A stretch of DNA of 64,000 nt from Botryosphaeria dothidea (GCA_011503125.2 WWBZ02000073.1:1922001-1986000), one strand, 5' to 3'. Positions 45,021 through 57,440 are shown, counted from the stretch's first letter. Notes: a model not told the origin generated them from the sequence alone. A program made the numbers and translations.

Positions 45021-47010
45021 GCGAGAGATCCGGTTCGGGCAGATGGAGGCTTTCGGGATCCTTGGAGCTTGACGATGTTGGATTCGGCGGCATTCCATGG
45101 GATGAGGAGACGGACGGCGGGTATGGCGATTCATCGATACCTTCAATGGGTCTGGATGTGATTTGACCCCGGGGTCTTCGCCTTCACTGGGTCCATCAAT
45201 GGCGTGGCATCCAATGGGGGAAAAGGCGAACTGACAATGCATGAGGTAGCCCAAGCAGAACAAAAGTATGGTGGATTATCTCTGGACTCTGAACTGCACT
45301 AGAACCCCAAGAGCCACGCGTACCGTGACCTTCCACATCATGAAAGCTGCCCTCGATACAAGCATGTTCTGTTTCTTGGTATTGCCTCTTTTTCGAATAC
45401 TTCATCTGCCATAGCCCGTCGCCCGAGTCATTCTACCCATTGTCCGCCGAACGGCTTCGATCGAATCCGTCCAGTCGAGTGGCTCACTATTCGGAGGTGG
45501 CGAGGCTTGCGATATCAAATGACGAGGCTGGTACGATCGGGTAGCTAGGCGATGAGTGTATGGGCGAACGTCTACGCGTGAGGTTCGCGTCGGCGCGGCG
45601 GTCGGCAAGAGCGTCAGCAGCGGCGGTTTAGCTAATCTTTGGAGATGCAGAACGGAGTTACAAGAGGCGGGAAGTGCCTAAACATGGGCCGGAGAATCCG
45701 AGGTGAGGTTAGAGTTAGGAACAGCTTATACGGAAGGCCTAACAAAAGCCCAAGCTTCGGACTAGCATGTCTCCCGAGAACAAGTCCGCTCCAAACTACG
45801 AGTCGCATCGATATATACCTGTGGAGCGGTGATAGCAAAACAGGCAGTGGTTTCCAACGTGGGGGAAAGGGAAGGAAAAGGCGAAAACAAGCAAAAGGCT
45901 CGACATCATTGGTACCTGACCAGTACCGTGGAAAGCGCTGAGTGCAGGGCACCAATTTTGCGTTGAGATGCGCCGTGAGCCGAAGAGAGTATGTTGTGTT
46001 CACGTTACACTGTCAGAAAGTCGGTGACCGGTCAAGATAACCTGCTAGTGCAGGTTAAAAGGGCACGAGAAGCCCGCCTTAACGGATCTATGACCTTGAC
46101 TTCTGCGAACGCGACAAGATGGACCATTCAACGGTCGTATCAAGCCACAGGCGCTCTGCTTTATGTTCGGATCGAATGATGTGCTCGTCGTCGTAACTTC
46201 GTGCCCCTGGCTTTCGGGGGAGTGACCCCAGCCGCGCCAGCTAGGGAAGTTGCATTTGACATGGAGCCATGATCGGTGCGCCAGAGATGCCTGAAAGACA
46301 GGGAAACTGCCAGAGCGTTTCACTAGAGGAAAGCTTGCTTCAAGGAAGGATCCGAACAGGACGAGCCGGAAACCGACCGTAAGCACTTGGATTTCGCCGA
46401 TGGGTCAATGGGTAGCGAAAGCCATGCTGGTAAAGCCAGCTCCTTGTAGGTTTCTCAATGAGCTAGCCGTCTGCTTCTGTTGACAACCAAGAGAAAGCTA
46501 GGATAAGAGTGGCGAGGTGTAGATTCGGTTCCGGGCTTTGGTCAAGAAGCTAGACAGATCAATGCTCGAGAAATGACTCGGGACAAGAGGGTGGCCATTC
46601 TGAGAGCTTGAGAGGTATGCCGGTGACAAGGAGTGGAGGCCTTGTGAGAGGAAATGACATGACGAGGCAGCCACCGATGACGGCAACCACGGCTCCACTA
46701 GTCCAGGAGAAGCAAGGCCGCCCAGTGTTTCACCCTCTAGCGCGCCAGCTCACCATTTCTTCCTCTCTATTCCCCAAACACGTCAAACTTGTCTTCGAGC
46801 ACTAAATCTTGCGATACCCAAATATTAACGCTATCTATGCTATGTCGTGTCGTTCGGCCGTGAAACCCCACCTCCTTCCCTCCGACTACCGAATCATACC
46901 TGAAAGACCACCAACATGAGAGACGTCACTCCCGTATCTCTGCGCGCAGGCGGTCTACATACTCTGGAGAAATCCTGCCCACTGATTCAGGATCTTGATT
47001 TGGACAGCTC
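45021..47010. other. Intergenic, 2.0 kb
   Basis: No supported gene, tRNA or transposon. Open frames up to about 125 codons occur on both strands without recognisable sequence. Confidence 0.4.
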
Positions 47011-48859
47011 TCAGTCCCGAACGGAAAACGTCCCTCGACCAGCCACCCAGTTCTCCCATCGCGCCGCACCTATCTCGCGAGTTGGGTCTCCCTCCATTTC
47101 CAATATTTGTACGTCTGGGTCTGGCTGTCCGACTTTGTTGATGTACAAGCTCATACCATCCAAGAATCGCAGCTGGCGCAGTATGTCCAGCGTCGGCCAC
47201 CACCATGCATCGTCCTCGCTGGTTCTCCACTCATCCTTCAACCCGCAATTGAATACTACCAGCTCAACCAGAGTGTGCCGATGCGTCTGGACAAACTTGC
47301 AAAAGTCTCGATCAGAGAAGCCCAGGTCCGAGAAGCGCGCTCTTCGGAGTTTGTCGAGCTTGAGACGGTGGATCAAATCACATTCACTGTAGTACTGGTG
47401 CCCGCTGAAGTGAAGGTCGAGCTCCTCAAGGCATTCCGCCTTACCAAGCATCCTTGCCAGCCCATGGTATGAGTGCAAAAGCGCATGCCCTTGCGTCCAT
47501 GTTGAGTGGAGCGAGAGCCGCAGGACCTTGAGCTGAGGCGCTAGGAGTTCCAGATTTGTCATGTCCGGACCGTTGGTGAGGAAGATTCCCGCAGATATTC
47601 CTTCCTCGAGATTATAATTGAATCTACCAGTGTATTGGTTCCCAAAGTCCGTGGGTCGGTCCTTCCTGCTGGGTACAATGGAAAACTCAGATACGGGGGC
47701 TGAGACCTCCAATAGAGTCCTCACGAGCGACGTCAACCCTCGATATGGTTCCACGACCGGGATCGGGTGGAAGCACTTCGAGGTTGCTGTCCCTGCATCC
47801 CTGTTCTGCTGCCACTCCTGCAAAGAAAGCCCATAATATGGCTCCTGGAGAGCTGTCAGTCTGCTGAACGTGGCCAACAATAGAAGGGTAACTCACCGAA
47901 TCAAGCACTTGAGTGTGTAGCATGTTCGCCAGCAGGTCGTCAGGAACAACCCAATCCACTCTTGGCAGGATCTCTTCTTGCGGAATAAGGCCTTCGAACT
48001 CCGTGAGGCCATGCTCTTCGGCAAGTTCTTGTTTCAACTTTCCGAGCCCTCTTTTCCATTCGATGGTTGCTCGAGAGCGTCTTGGCTGGTAGAATGGCTG
48101 ATCGGGGCGGTCATCGTGGTCTCGCCCTACAGGCAAGCTTGTCATGATCACTTTCTTAAACTCTACCCCCTGGGCATGAGCTTCCTTGATGGCCTTAGAT
48201 TCAGCGTTTGACTGACGGTTCATGAAGTATTCATGAACATGTGCTAGCCACCAGTCGTATACCTTCTTCGTCATTTCCACCCGAAGCTCGAGCATTCTTG
48301 TCCGGTCATTGTTACACTTATGAGCAAGCCAATCATGAAATCGGGTTTTCTTTTTAGCATCTTCTTCGTGCTCGGGAAAATCTGGATAATTGTGAATGCA
48401 CTCGGGATGGAGTTCCCCCAAGCTACAGAATGCTTCAAAGTCCATCTGATTTTGATAACTAATGTGTCAGCCTTTTTTGCATTTGCGGATGGATCGCGGC
48501 GTGACCGACCAACTTCTTGTTGAATGAACCAGTGTCCTTCACGAGCGTTTTCACGTACTTGGCGAATCGGCTTCCAATGATGTTGTGGAAGGCGGTGAGA
48601 TCCGCAGAATGACAAGAAAGGTAAACTCGATTGAAGAGGTATCTGTTCCATAGTCAGCTTTTTGCGCTTAGATTCATTCTCCCGGGGCGGGAATATACTC
48701 GGATGCCGCTACTTCCCAGTTCTTGCTGACAACCCTGACAACTCGTAGTGTACCTCTTCCGTCTTCATTTTCCAGGTTCTCTAGAATATTCCGTCGTAGC
48801 TCCAATGCTATGTCGTTCGCCAACCCGAAGGGCACAGAGCCACGAATTGATTCAGGCAT
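47011..48859 (-). CDS. F-box-like protein with leucine-rich C-terminal half
   Basis: Four exons (48859-48699, 48642-48510, 48445-47897, 47844-47011) give about 558 aa; introns are 52-64 bp. The N-terminus (PFGLANDIALELRRNILENL, then LRVVRVVSKNWEVAASEYLF) has the spacing of fungal F-box-like domains. The middle is charged and helical (about 105-280). The C-terminal half contains LRR-like segments such as LELLAPQLKVLRLSLHS and ECLEELDLHFSG. Such proteins are substrate receptors for SCF ubiquitin ligases. The third intron's acceptor was set by frame; an earlier AG would not keep it. The call is by pattern only; a non-F-box LRR-like protein is the alternative. Cullin-1, the SCF scaffold, lies 4.8 kb to the right. 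Confidence 0.6.
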
Positions 48860-49879
48860 CGGGCAAACTTCGATGAAAGAAGTTCAAGTGGAGTGGGCAA
48901 ATGGAACTAGTTGGTGAATCAAAGAGCAAGGCATCCTTCAATTAAATATGGTGAACGGAGTCAATCTATCGAAGGATCGGATCGAAGGACCTTCATGAGT
49001 AGCTTCCTGCGTCAGTCTGGAGAGCAGTATGTGACACATCTCCTGGGCAGCAATACTCCCTGACTATGCCGATCATCGCAAGTACGGATGACTCCGATTT
49101 ACTTCAGTGAAGAGCTAAATCGGTATGGATGCATGTCTTCGACACTCCTACTCCTTGATCTGACAACGGTGAGGTATCTGCTGTGCTCTCAAAGCATAGT
49201 GGATACGAGAGAATCAGCGAATGGGAGTAAGGGACTCTGCAGAATCTCCCTTCTTCTTGCCTCCCCCCATCCTCCGGCCCGGTACTACGGCATATCTCGT
49301 GTTCTCGAATGACGTTTATTTGTGGTCGACTTGTGACGCTCGAAGGCCCTCGGAAGAAGTACCACGTACCACCGGGATATTCTGCAGGGGCGCACTGTCA
49401 AAAGTCCAGCCAGTGTCTAATCTGAGACATCGTTTGCTGAATTCGATTGCTTGCGCCACCTACCTGACGTCCTCTAGAGGCTGCCCTTGATGCATCGAGA
49501 GGTTGTTCCAGGTTTTTGAAGACAACTCTTTCTATTTCGAACCCTCGCAACGACCGGGATTGGCGGTGCTCGGGAACAGCAGCGCCCTGCACCAGTTTCA
49601 CATCACAGCAATAACAATACTGGTGGTAGACCGACACACGGAATAAGTAACCAGATGTGGAAAGATGCAGAAATGTGACCCACAGCTTGTCAACGGTGTG
49701 GCGAGCTGAGGGTCTGCGTACATCGTGGGGAATACTTGCATTCGAGCACGGCAGGAAAATGCAGGCGGCTATCCCACAGGACACGAAAACCCAGAAATGC
49801 ATTTCATACTGCGTTCTTTTATGACCATACATGACTGCTCCACTTTCGTTGCCTGCTGCTCACGAAAAAAAAAAAAGCG

Positions 49880-50238
49880 GTAGCTGTAGATGATTCCAAG
49901 GCCATTGCTTTTTAGATTATCATCAGCACCGTCGCCAAGATTCAGCCGGGAAAAAGGCTTGTCAAAGTAAGAAAAGTATTCATAAGTCTCTTTTTGGCTG
50001 CCGTGATAGTCTTCTCTCAGCCCATAAACCTGTAATGGATCTGCCCCAGTGTTCAAGAGTATTGTGCGGTCGTCTTCTCAGAGACCGCAGCTATTGTCCA
50101 GTGCCAGTGTTTCTCGCCTTCGTTCCCTGTTACCAGAGTAGAGGAAATAAAAGGGTAGTTGTTACTCAGGAGATTCAGTGGGACCGGCGGGACATGCACG
50201 CTCAAGATTGCATCACGAAAACTGCTTTGTGAGCTCAT
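49880..50238 (-). pseudogene. Gene fragment with a frameshift, unknown family
   Basis: From an ATG at 50238 the frame reads MSSQSSFRDAILSVHVPPVP and EGEKHWHWTIAAVSEKTTAQ, then stops at about 50053. A neighbouring frame continues directly with NTGADPLQVYGLREDYHG and DKPFSRLNLGDGADDNLKS to about 49900. Both halves look like protein, so a single frameshift (or small indel) near 50055-50065 would explain them. The HWHWTIAAV stretch suggests a small fungal protein family with a conserved His-Trp core, which I cannot name. Confidence 0.35.
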
Positions 50239-50578
50239 TTTCTCACGTCTCGAAGCTTGCTGGGCCATATCGAACGAACGAATCGGATATCAAGCCCCAC
50301 TATGAGGCTGTCTTTAGCGTATCGTGCTGTGCCGCACAGAGAGAATGGTGCCTAATCTGCGGGTAAGCCCAGCCCCAACCCCCCGAACGCCATAGCGTGA
50401 AATCTCCGCAATCACTCTGATTCCCAGTCGTGGCGAGAAGGCTTACTTTACGAATAAGAACTTTCTGGTCTTGGAGAAGTCTGAGCTCCCTTCTCGGAAC
50501 ATCTCGCTCAATACGGGCGAGGTTGTAAGATGGAGCTCGGCAAACGTCACCTGCTTCATCCCGCCACTGGCATACTGA
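50178..50578 (+). CDS. Possible small Cys-containing protein, 5' end not found
   Basis: Two exon-like pieces, ending at 50362 and running 50428-50578, join in frame through a canonical 65-bp intron (GTAAGC donor, CTGAT branch point, CCCAG acceptor). The product reads DIKPHYEAVFSVSCCAAQRE, WCLIC, then GRGEKAYFTNKNFLVLEKSE, and ends VTCFIPPLAY. No in-frame ATG was found in the first piece, so upstream exons must exist or the gene is truncated. Its first 60 bases overlap the antisense fragment listed here, so both cannot be fully right. Confidence 0.3.
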
Positions 50579-53500
50579 TCCGATGGTCAGGGATTCCCCC
50601 TACTTTACCCTTCTGCAGCCACCCGCCGACGCACTTCAGACAGCATTGGAATATTCACTTGTAGCTGGACCCTGCCCAGAAGAAGGCAACCGGCCTGGTT
50701 GCCTGCAACCGAAAGCCAAAGCATACTGAAAATTGAATACTGAGCAGTCACATACGCACCTCGCACGTCCCCGCCACATGGATTCATTGCTGCTTCCCTG
50801 TCCCGCTCTGCAAGTTACCCGCTACCAGCTCTCTCAATGTCATCGCACCCGGTTCACTTGTCCAACGTCGGGGTGTTTTCCGCAGCGTAGTCGAAGCTTG
50901 ACGAGTACCATCTTGTTCTTTATTCGAGATCCGGGGGCTCTTTGAGTACGGGATAGACACGCTTTCTATTTGTGAAACCGTCTCCTGCCCAACCCCAACG
51001 TTTTCTGACCGCTCAATCTCTCGCTCAGGAGCTACCCAAGTCCCATTCAAGCGCTTTCCAACGGGTGGAGCCGAGTCAACTGCAGGGCTGGGATCTGCTT
51101 CTGAATACAGCTGCTATGGAAAAGTTATCCAGGTACACCAAGCATCATGACAGCTGACCAAAAAGAGTCAAGTCCAGCTCGTGTAAGTCCAAGCCGAGAT
51201 CCAGAAGCCAAAGGTGTGACAATTTCCCACGATGTGATGTACGACGGATTCTCCAACCATGGTTCCAACGATTTTGCGTATGCGAGAAAGCATTGAAGCA
51301 GCCTTACTTCTGGACGCTTCACAGTAGTCTTTTACATCATGATCAGCTCTACGAACAAGACCCTTGCTGGGACGGGTGAGTGTATGTGTGTCAAGCAAAG
51401 ACCAGGGTCTTCAGCGGCACGAAATCCCCACTTTAATGCACATCACCTCGATCTGACAGTCAGCCCGTGGTCGATAATGAGGCGACCACGCTAACAAATC
51501 ATCTGCGGCCGAAAGACGAGGATTAGCTTACCGCTTTTCAGCTTGTCATCAGTGCCATCAGGCTCTCTGTAGTACAGGCCGAAAAGAGGCTGGTTGCAGG
51601 TGGAATTTATTAAGAACGAACACTAGGGCATGTCGCTGCTGCATCAACCAGCAGACATTAACGGCTAGAGCCTGGCTGGCCCTGAGAACATTGACTGTCT
51701 GTGATCCAGTCCGATGACAATTTCCATTCATGGAGCTTGAACGAGTGATCGCCATGAAGAAACGCTGACAAGAGAATGCTTCAGAAAAGATGCCGAGCCC
51801 AGGTGGCGCGTAGCTCTGCTGCAAGGCAGATTGTCAAATCCCAAAGCCTTGGCTGCCACGTACCCACAACCGCTTCCACGGCTTTTCGGTCGAGCGGCCA
51901 TATGATACGTCACAATTGACGTGTGAAAAACGTGCAGCAGTGTGCACAAGACGGGTTATCCAGCAACCCTGCCAGAAAGGTGCGTGACAAATCCTAAGCG
52001 CCTGCCGCCGCCAGATCGTCACACAAACGCGCTGCACCGACCAACCTCCGAGCCTTCTTTCGCGCTAAAAGCTGCAGACCAGGTGAAGGCAAGCGGTTTC
52101 TTGCAGTCAACAACAGGAGTCACCCATGCCCTCTCTATCGCGCGCCTAATCGTGGTCAGATCGTCCATACCGCCAGCTTCCCCCCACATACGGTTGATGG
52201 CCACGCCACGACGGTCCGCATTCCCCGTGGCTCGCGAGCATGATGGTGCTACCTACTTGCGTATTGCTCTTCCGTCGAGACCACAATGCATCATGTACGA
52301 TGCTCAATGGGGCGGGGACGGGGAGCTGACAAGGTCAGCAGCTCAATTCCGCTGCTCGATCCCGCCGACCATCCACTGTCGCAGCGTTTCAATGGTAGCA
52401 GGGAGAGAGCGACAAGGAGAACAATCCAGAGCTCGGCGCCGAAGTCAAGCAAGGACGGACTGCAGTCGGTCCAGCGGGTAGCCATCGTAGTACGAACCCG
52501 TAGCAGCGCACATCTCGCCTCGCACATATCCGCCGTCGGCCACGCACGTCGGATTGGACGCAATTCCCAGTGCGGAGGCAGTCGCATCCTGTCATTCGTT
52601 CCCGTGCCTGTCTTCCTGATGCCACTAGCAATGCGGCCATCCATTGCACGCCGTCGGTCAACCACGCTGTGCCAAGTTATCACACGATGCGCAGGACGTT
52701 GATACTGTCCTTTGTTGGACGTCACCGCCGTTTTGCCCCCTTGTACGCATGGCGCACTGCCGCTTACCCTGGAGGAGACCCTCAGATCCCTCGGAGGAGG
52801 AGATGAAACACGCAGTGAGAATGGCCAAGTCGCGACTTCACGAGGAATGGTAGGAGATCTCACCGTCTCACACTGAAGAGCACACCGCTCTCCCACTACG
52901 AAATACGGTCAACACCGGCCCGCACCCACTAATGCGTAAGCTTTCACCCAGCCTGCTTTCTCACGATGCTGCTCTCACCCAATCCAACTCGCACAGAGCA
53001 CTCCCCCAAAGCCACGAACCACGAAACCAACCCCAAAACATGCTCGCATCAAGACACGTCAAAAAAACACATTGGAAAAAGGAAACTCGAATTTTTGGCA
53101 TTCGATAGAAGCCCATCCAGTCCGACCGCTCTCACATCCCGATATCGGATCATCGTATCTACCCATAACCCAGACCATACCGGGGTGTGCATCGCTATAA
53201 ACCACCCATCCTGCGTTCTGAGAAAAGAACACATGGAAGAGTAGGAAAAGGGAAAGGAGAAAAAGAAATAGGAAGGAAGTAAGGAGGTGCTCATGTCTGT
53301 CATGAAAAGTTGATTGTGGGGAAAAACAGACCCTCCCTTTATGCAAGCAATGCGCTAACCATCCCGTTCGTCGGCCATATCAATGAGAAAAGAGCAGCCC
53401 CATCTCCTACTGACGCCTTTACCCAGAGAGGTGCACATAGACACAGACATGTCCCAACGCCGGCGCCAGAGAAGAAGGTGATTGTGGCAGTGAAAAGGGT

Positions 53501-53608
53501 TGAGCCAAGGGCACGCGTCGCGGTCCGACTATTATGCGACCCAGATGGCACTCTTTGCCGCCGAAATGTGAGTGGGAACTTGAAGCAGAAGTTGCAAGTC
53601 TTGCGAAC

Positions 53609-56102
53609 TTAAGCCAAGTAACCGAGGTCGTTTTCCTCTCCCTCTAGACGCTCCAGGTACTCTTTCTCTAGGAGGATGTCGATACACTTCTTGATGTCGG
53701 CCACCTTGGGCGTGAACCGGGACCGGATCTGGTTGATGGTCTCACCGACAAGTTGCTGGTGCTTCATCTTCTTGCGCGACTTCATGATGCGGACAATAGC
53801 CGACTGAGGTTGATACATTAGCACTTGCAAGACCAAACACGACATGAAAACAAAATGAAAAACCTACCTGCATCAGAAGCTTCCTATCCTCCTCGATAGT
53901 CTTGTGTGTGTCCTCCACCTCCTGCTTCTGCTCACTCTTGATGCCAATGTTAAGGTTGACCTTCAACTTCTTTGTCTTGAAACCGTAGTTGAGGTTGAAG
54001 GTAGTGCCAGGCTCAGGCTTGGAACCCTCAGGGCTGATGGTGAGCACCTTCGCCTTCAAGAACACAGCAATGCTGGGGTCCATTGTACCCCGGTCCAGTT
54101 TGGTGGCCTGCTCAATATCCTCATAGGTGAGGGCGTCCGCGTCGTTGAACAGGAGAAGGATTGCCATTTGATATGTGGAAACCTGGAAGACCGGTGATGC
54201 CTTGCTGCCAGGAATCTTGATGTAGTTGGCCTTCATTTCTCCCTTGCACAATTGCCAAAGCCAGGTCAGCTTACGCCCAGAATGCTTACTGCCGTAAAAA
54301 GCATTGAAGCGCTCATAAGTCTTCACAATGACCTGTGGAGGAGCAAAGGGGGTGGAGGGAGGGTTTAAGGGCCAGAAGCCAGTACCAAGGATATGGTACT
54401 GGGCATCGACCGCCGTCTTCCTGTCCTCATCATCCAGGTTCTCACTAACCCATTCCTTGAATGAGGAATTCAGGTCCTTGGAGATCTGCATGTCCTGGAA
54501 CATGCGTTGGAGCTTGTTGGTGTATTCGAAACCACAAGCATCCTTAAGCTTCGCGATCATAGACGTCTCTGCATCGTCAGACGCTGAGTTGGTGTTGACG
54601 AGGCGCTTGGCGAGCATGCGTGAGTAGAATTTCTGGAAGACGTCCTTATCTTCAATATACTTGAAGATAGTCATGATCTGGGTTAGCTGCTTTTCCATGT
54701 CGTCTTCCTCCGACATTTTCGCGCCCGACTTCTTAAGCAGTTGATCAGTGTATTTGGCCAACAGCTCGGGTGACTTCGTCGACCCAGACTTGCAGACCTT
54801 GTTGCGGTTGACAAATTCCCTGCAGGCGTTATCCAAGGACCGCACAAACTCCGACTCTCCCGCGAAGGCCTTGTTGACCAGGTCCTGGTACTGCGTGTGA
54901 ACTTCCAGAAGCGCCTCAACGTAGACCTTGGGCTCGAGGTCATCAGTCGCAACCTTCTCAACAGCGGACAGACCAGCCTTGCGGACGTGATTCTCGAAGC
55001 GAGTCCTGAGGGGATCAAGACCTTGTGGGATCCGCGCAAGAAGCTTGTACATCCGTGCCAGGTCATCGATGCGGTCCTGATCAAGAAGCAGCTGGAATTC
55101 CTCACGCAGAGCCTGCGAGTGGTCGGCAATCAGCACAGTCTCGCAGGTCCTCATAAGCGGACCCATTATTTCATCCAGCAGGTAGAGCGGGACGCGCTCC
55201 TTCTCCTCCTCCAGACGCGCCTCGGCCTTCTTCATGTAGTCAACAACGCTGTTGTCTGCAAGGAAACGACTGGACTCCTTCCTGTAGTAGTCAGCGGTGG
55301 CCTCGAGGAAAGGCTTCTCAAAGAACTCTTTGTAGACGTCCAGGGTGGTCTTGGTGCTGTCAGACTCGTCCAGTCCCAGGGAAACGAAGGAGTCCACGAC
55401 GCTCTTTATCTGGTTCTGCTCGATTGTTTCGCCATTCCGCTGCTTCTCTACCAAGCGCAGGACGGACTTCATGACGTTCTCCTGGGTCTGCATGAACATG
55501 TCATCCTTCCACCGAACCAAGTGCAGCGTGTAGATGTCGTAAATGTTCTTCTTTCCCTCATCCATCTCACGCTTGACCCAGTGGCGGTTCAAGTACCTGA
55601 ACAAGTGGTTGTTGTATTGGCCAGCGGTGGTGTAGCGATTCCATTCCTTGATGTAGAATGTCAGGAGGGCCTCGTCGGCGTGGTCGGTGGACTTCTTGTA
55701 AACGTCGCGGAGGTGCTCCTTCAGGTATTCGATAAGGTGGTTGTAGAGGTCCTCGCCGAGAAGATGGGCTACGGATGCGTCAATTATCTCCTTTCTCATC
55801 CAACAGCAATGAATGTGGCTTACCACCTCCTCGGTTGTTGACACCGCCGTTGTTAGCTCCGAACCCGCCACTCCCGACGGCTTTTTGTGCAGTACAGAAG
55901 TTGTGAATTGCAGTGTAAAGACCCATGTACGTCTTCATATCAATTCCTTCCCTCAAGTCGGTCATGATGCGGTCGACGCCGGCCTGGAGGTAGTTCCATC
56001 TGCGGCGGTGTGTTAGTGGATGCACAAAGGGCGAGGAGGCAAGTACACGTACGTTGCGGCAGAGTCATCCTTGCTAGGCATGGGTGGCATAGGAGACGGC
56101 AT
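53609..56102 (-). CDS. culA: Cullin-1 (Cdc53/CulA), SCF ubiquitin ligase scaffold
   Basis: Four exons (56102-56053, 55999-55824, 55768-53868, 53803-53609) give about 773 aa, the usual cullin-1 length. The N-terminal repeats start [20 protein letters not shown]; the cullin homology region includes [28 protein letters not shown] and FGYTNKLQ-like [14 protein letters not shown]. The neddylation box is [17 protein letters not shown] (Lys of RIMK), and the protein ends in YLA like cullin-1. Cullin-1 joins Skp1/F-box receptors with Rbx1 in SCF E3 ligases. The first exon is only 16 codons plus two bases, with a GCACTAACA-type branch region in the 53-bp first intron. A Gly/Asn linker ([17 protein letters not shown]) is present near residue 60. 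Confidence 0.95.
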
Positions 56103-56891
56103 TTTGGATAGGTTGGGGCAGTCGGCCACTGCGCAAACGAGAAATCGACGTGGTGAGGTGGAGGTAAGGTGAGGGGGCGAGGGTGGTGGCGGAGTAGGAC
56201 GAGGAAGAGGAGATGCGGTCCCTGCTGTGGAAGCACAGCTTATAAGCGAGTGAGGCCGACACTAGGAGGTGCTGTTTGGTGATTGCAAGCGCAGAGCTAC
56301 GCGTGTCCGACAGTGCAGCGCGTGCGGTATCAAGACACAGCTTGGTAACGACGCGCGGGATCGGAGCGGCAGGCGCGTGATCGTGTCGCAGCGGGCGCGG
56401 TGTGGGCGACCGTGGACAGAAGCGGCGTGCGGGTTTAAAAGGAGTCGGAGAAGTCGACGGGGGGAGGGAGAGGGTGTTGGACAGAAGTGTTGTAAGGTAA
56501 GGTGCAGAGGGCCAGGCCAGGCGTCAGTGTAGGCTCTCAACGGCCAAGACAAGTTGCCGCCTACCCTGCGGCTTCCTCCGCGCTTCAGCCCTATCGTTCA
56601 CCCCAGCTCTCGCGAACCCCTCCGTCCAAGCTCCGAGTCACGCACAAAAGCATTTACATCTGAAAGAACCACAGCGCTTGGCAGATTTCCTGTTCACATT
56701 CTGCGTGGACGCGCTGCAAAGGGACATACTCTAACAACTCGCCTCGGCATGGCGCCGTCGCCAGACCCGCCGTTCATTCCGTCATCACCGCACCAGTCAC
56801 CCAACACCGCCGCATCGCCGCACCGTCAGGCTGCAAGCAGCTAGACCTCAGGCAGCAGCAGCAGCAGCAACATCCGCTGCGTCTCGTCGTC
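56103..56891. other. Cullin-1 promoter and cupin 3' flank
   Basis: GC-rich, purine-rich on the + strand (the cullin promoter would be pyrimidine-rich on its coding strand). No gene supported. Confidence 0.45.
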
Positions 56892-57440
56892 TCAAACGTC
56901 CACTGCCGGTCCCATTTCACCGTAGATGGGATCCTTGTCGAACCACGCCAACTTCTCGATACCCTTCACCTTGTTCTCCTCGCCTTTCTTCCCGTAGCAC
57001 ATGTCCCAGCTGAAGCCTGTTGGGTAGCTCCCAACCATCTCGAATCCGCCACCCTGGTCCTCCAGCAACCGGTGGCCGACTCCCGCGGGGACAATGACGA
57101 CATCGCCCTTCTCCACGACTGGCTCGACCCTGCCGTCATTGTCCTCGCCGCCGAAGCAAAGTTTGGCGCGGCCACCGCTGATGCAGAGGACTTCGTGGGT
57201 AGTGCTGTGGAAATGATTCGTGCTGTACATGGTGTAGCGCTACTGGGGATTTACGACACTGATGCTGCTAAGGTGCGATTCTATGGCTGATGCCGACGCG
57301 GTCGAGGGCTCGAATGCGGAGTGATAGATTAGCAGCGGCTTGTGCTGAATGCTGGTGTTCGGGACGAGACTGTGCGCCGGAATCTGGTGCTTGCTAACCC
57401 TTAGGCTTGACAGTGGCGCCAGAGAAACCTTCGGCGACAT
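56892..57440 (-). pseudogene. YjlB-type cupin with an in-frame TAG at a family Trp
   Basis: One frame runs from ATG 57440 to a stop at 56892 (183 codons with the final stop), interrupted only by a TAG at 57242-57240 (codon 67). Upstream reads SLVPNTSIQHKPLLIYHSAF, downstream RYTMYSTNHFHSTTHEVLC, and then the cupin core GRAKLCFGGEDNDGRVEPVV and KGDVVIVPAGVGHRLLED. In the YjlB family the motif before RYxMYS normally has Trp at the TAG position, so the change is TGG to TAG. Cupin metal-ligand candidates (HFHSTTHE, GHRLLE) are kept. A splice explanation fails: the only GT..AG pair there is 12 bp. It could be a young pseudogene, a sequence error or a recoded gene. Members are small cupins of unknown catalytic role. 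Confidence 0.75.

Larger units (their letters stand above)
48860..53608. other. 4.7-kb tract without an intact gene
   Basis: Between the F-box-like gene and cullin-1 I find only short coding-like pieces: a - strand fragment around 49880-50238, a + strand spliced piece ending at 50578, and weaker - strand pieces around 51160-51600. Two GC-rich antisense open frames (51942-52481 + and 52291-52896 -) look compositional. A T-rich stretch and an A12-13 run at about 49864-49877 are present. No transposase, reverse transcriptase or terminal repeats were seen. Confidence 0.45.

Noticed and set aside
46916..47392. 158-codon + strand frame
   Set aside because: Antisense to the F-box-like gene's last exon, with no family-like sequence.
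52291..52896. 201-codon - strand frame and overlapping 180-codon + strand frame (51942-52481)
   Set aside because: Both are Arg/Ser-rich, mutually antisense and lack recognisable domains or good splice structure.
54897..55841. 314-codon open frame on the + strand
   Set aside because: It lies entirely antisense to the cullin-1 third exon, whose family match is certain.
57243..57254. A mini-intron GTAAATCCCCAG just before the cupin TAG
   Set aside because: At 12 bp it cannot be spliced by the nuclear spliceosome, and the TAG would remain in frame.
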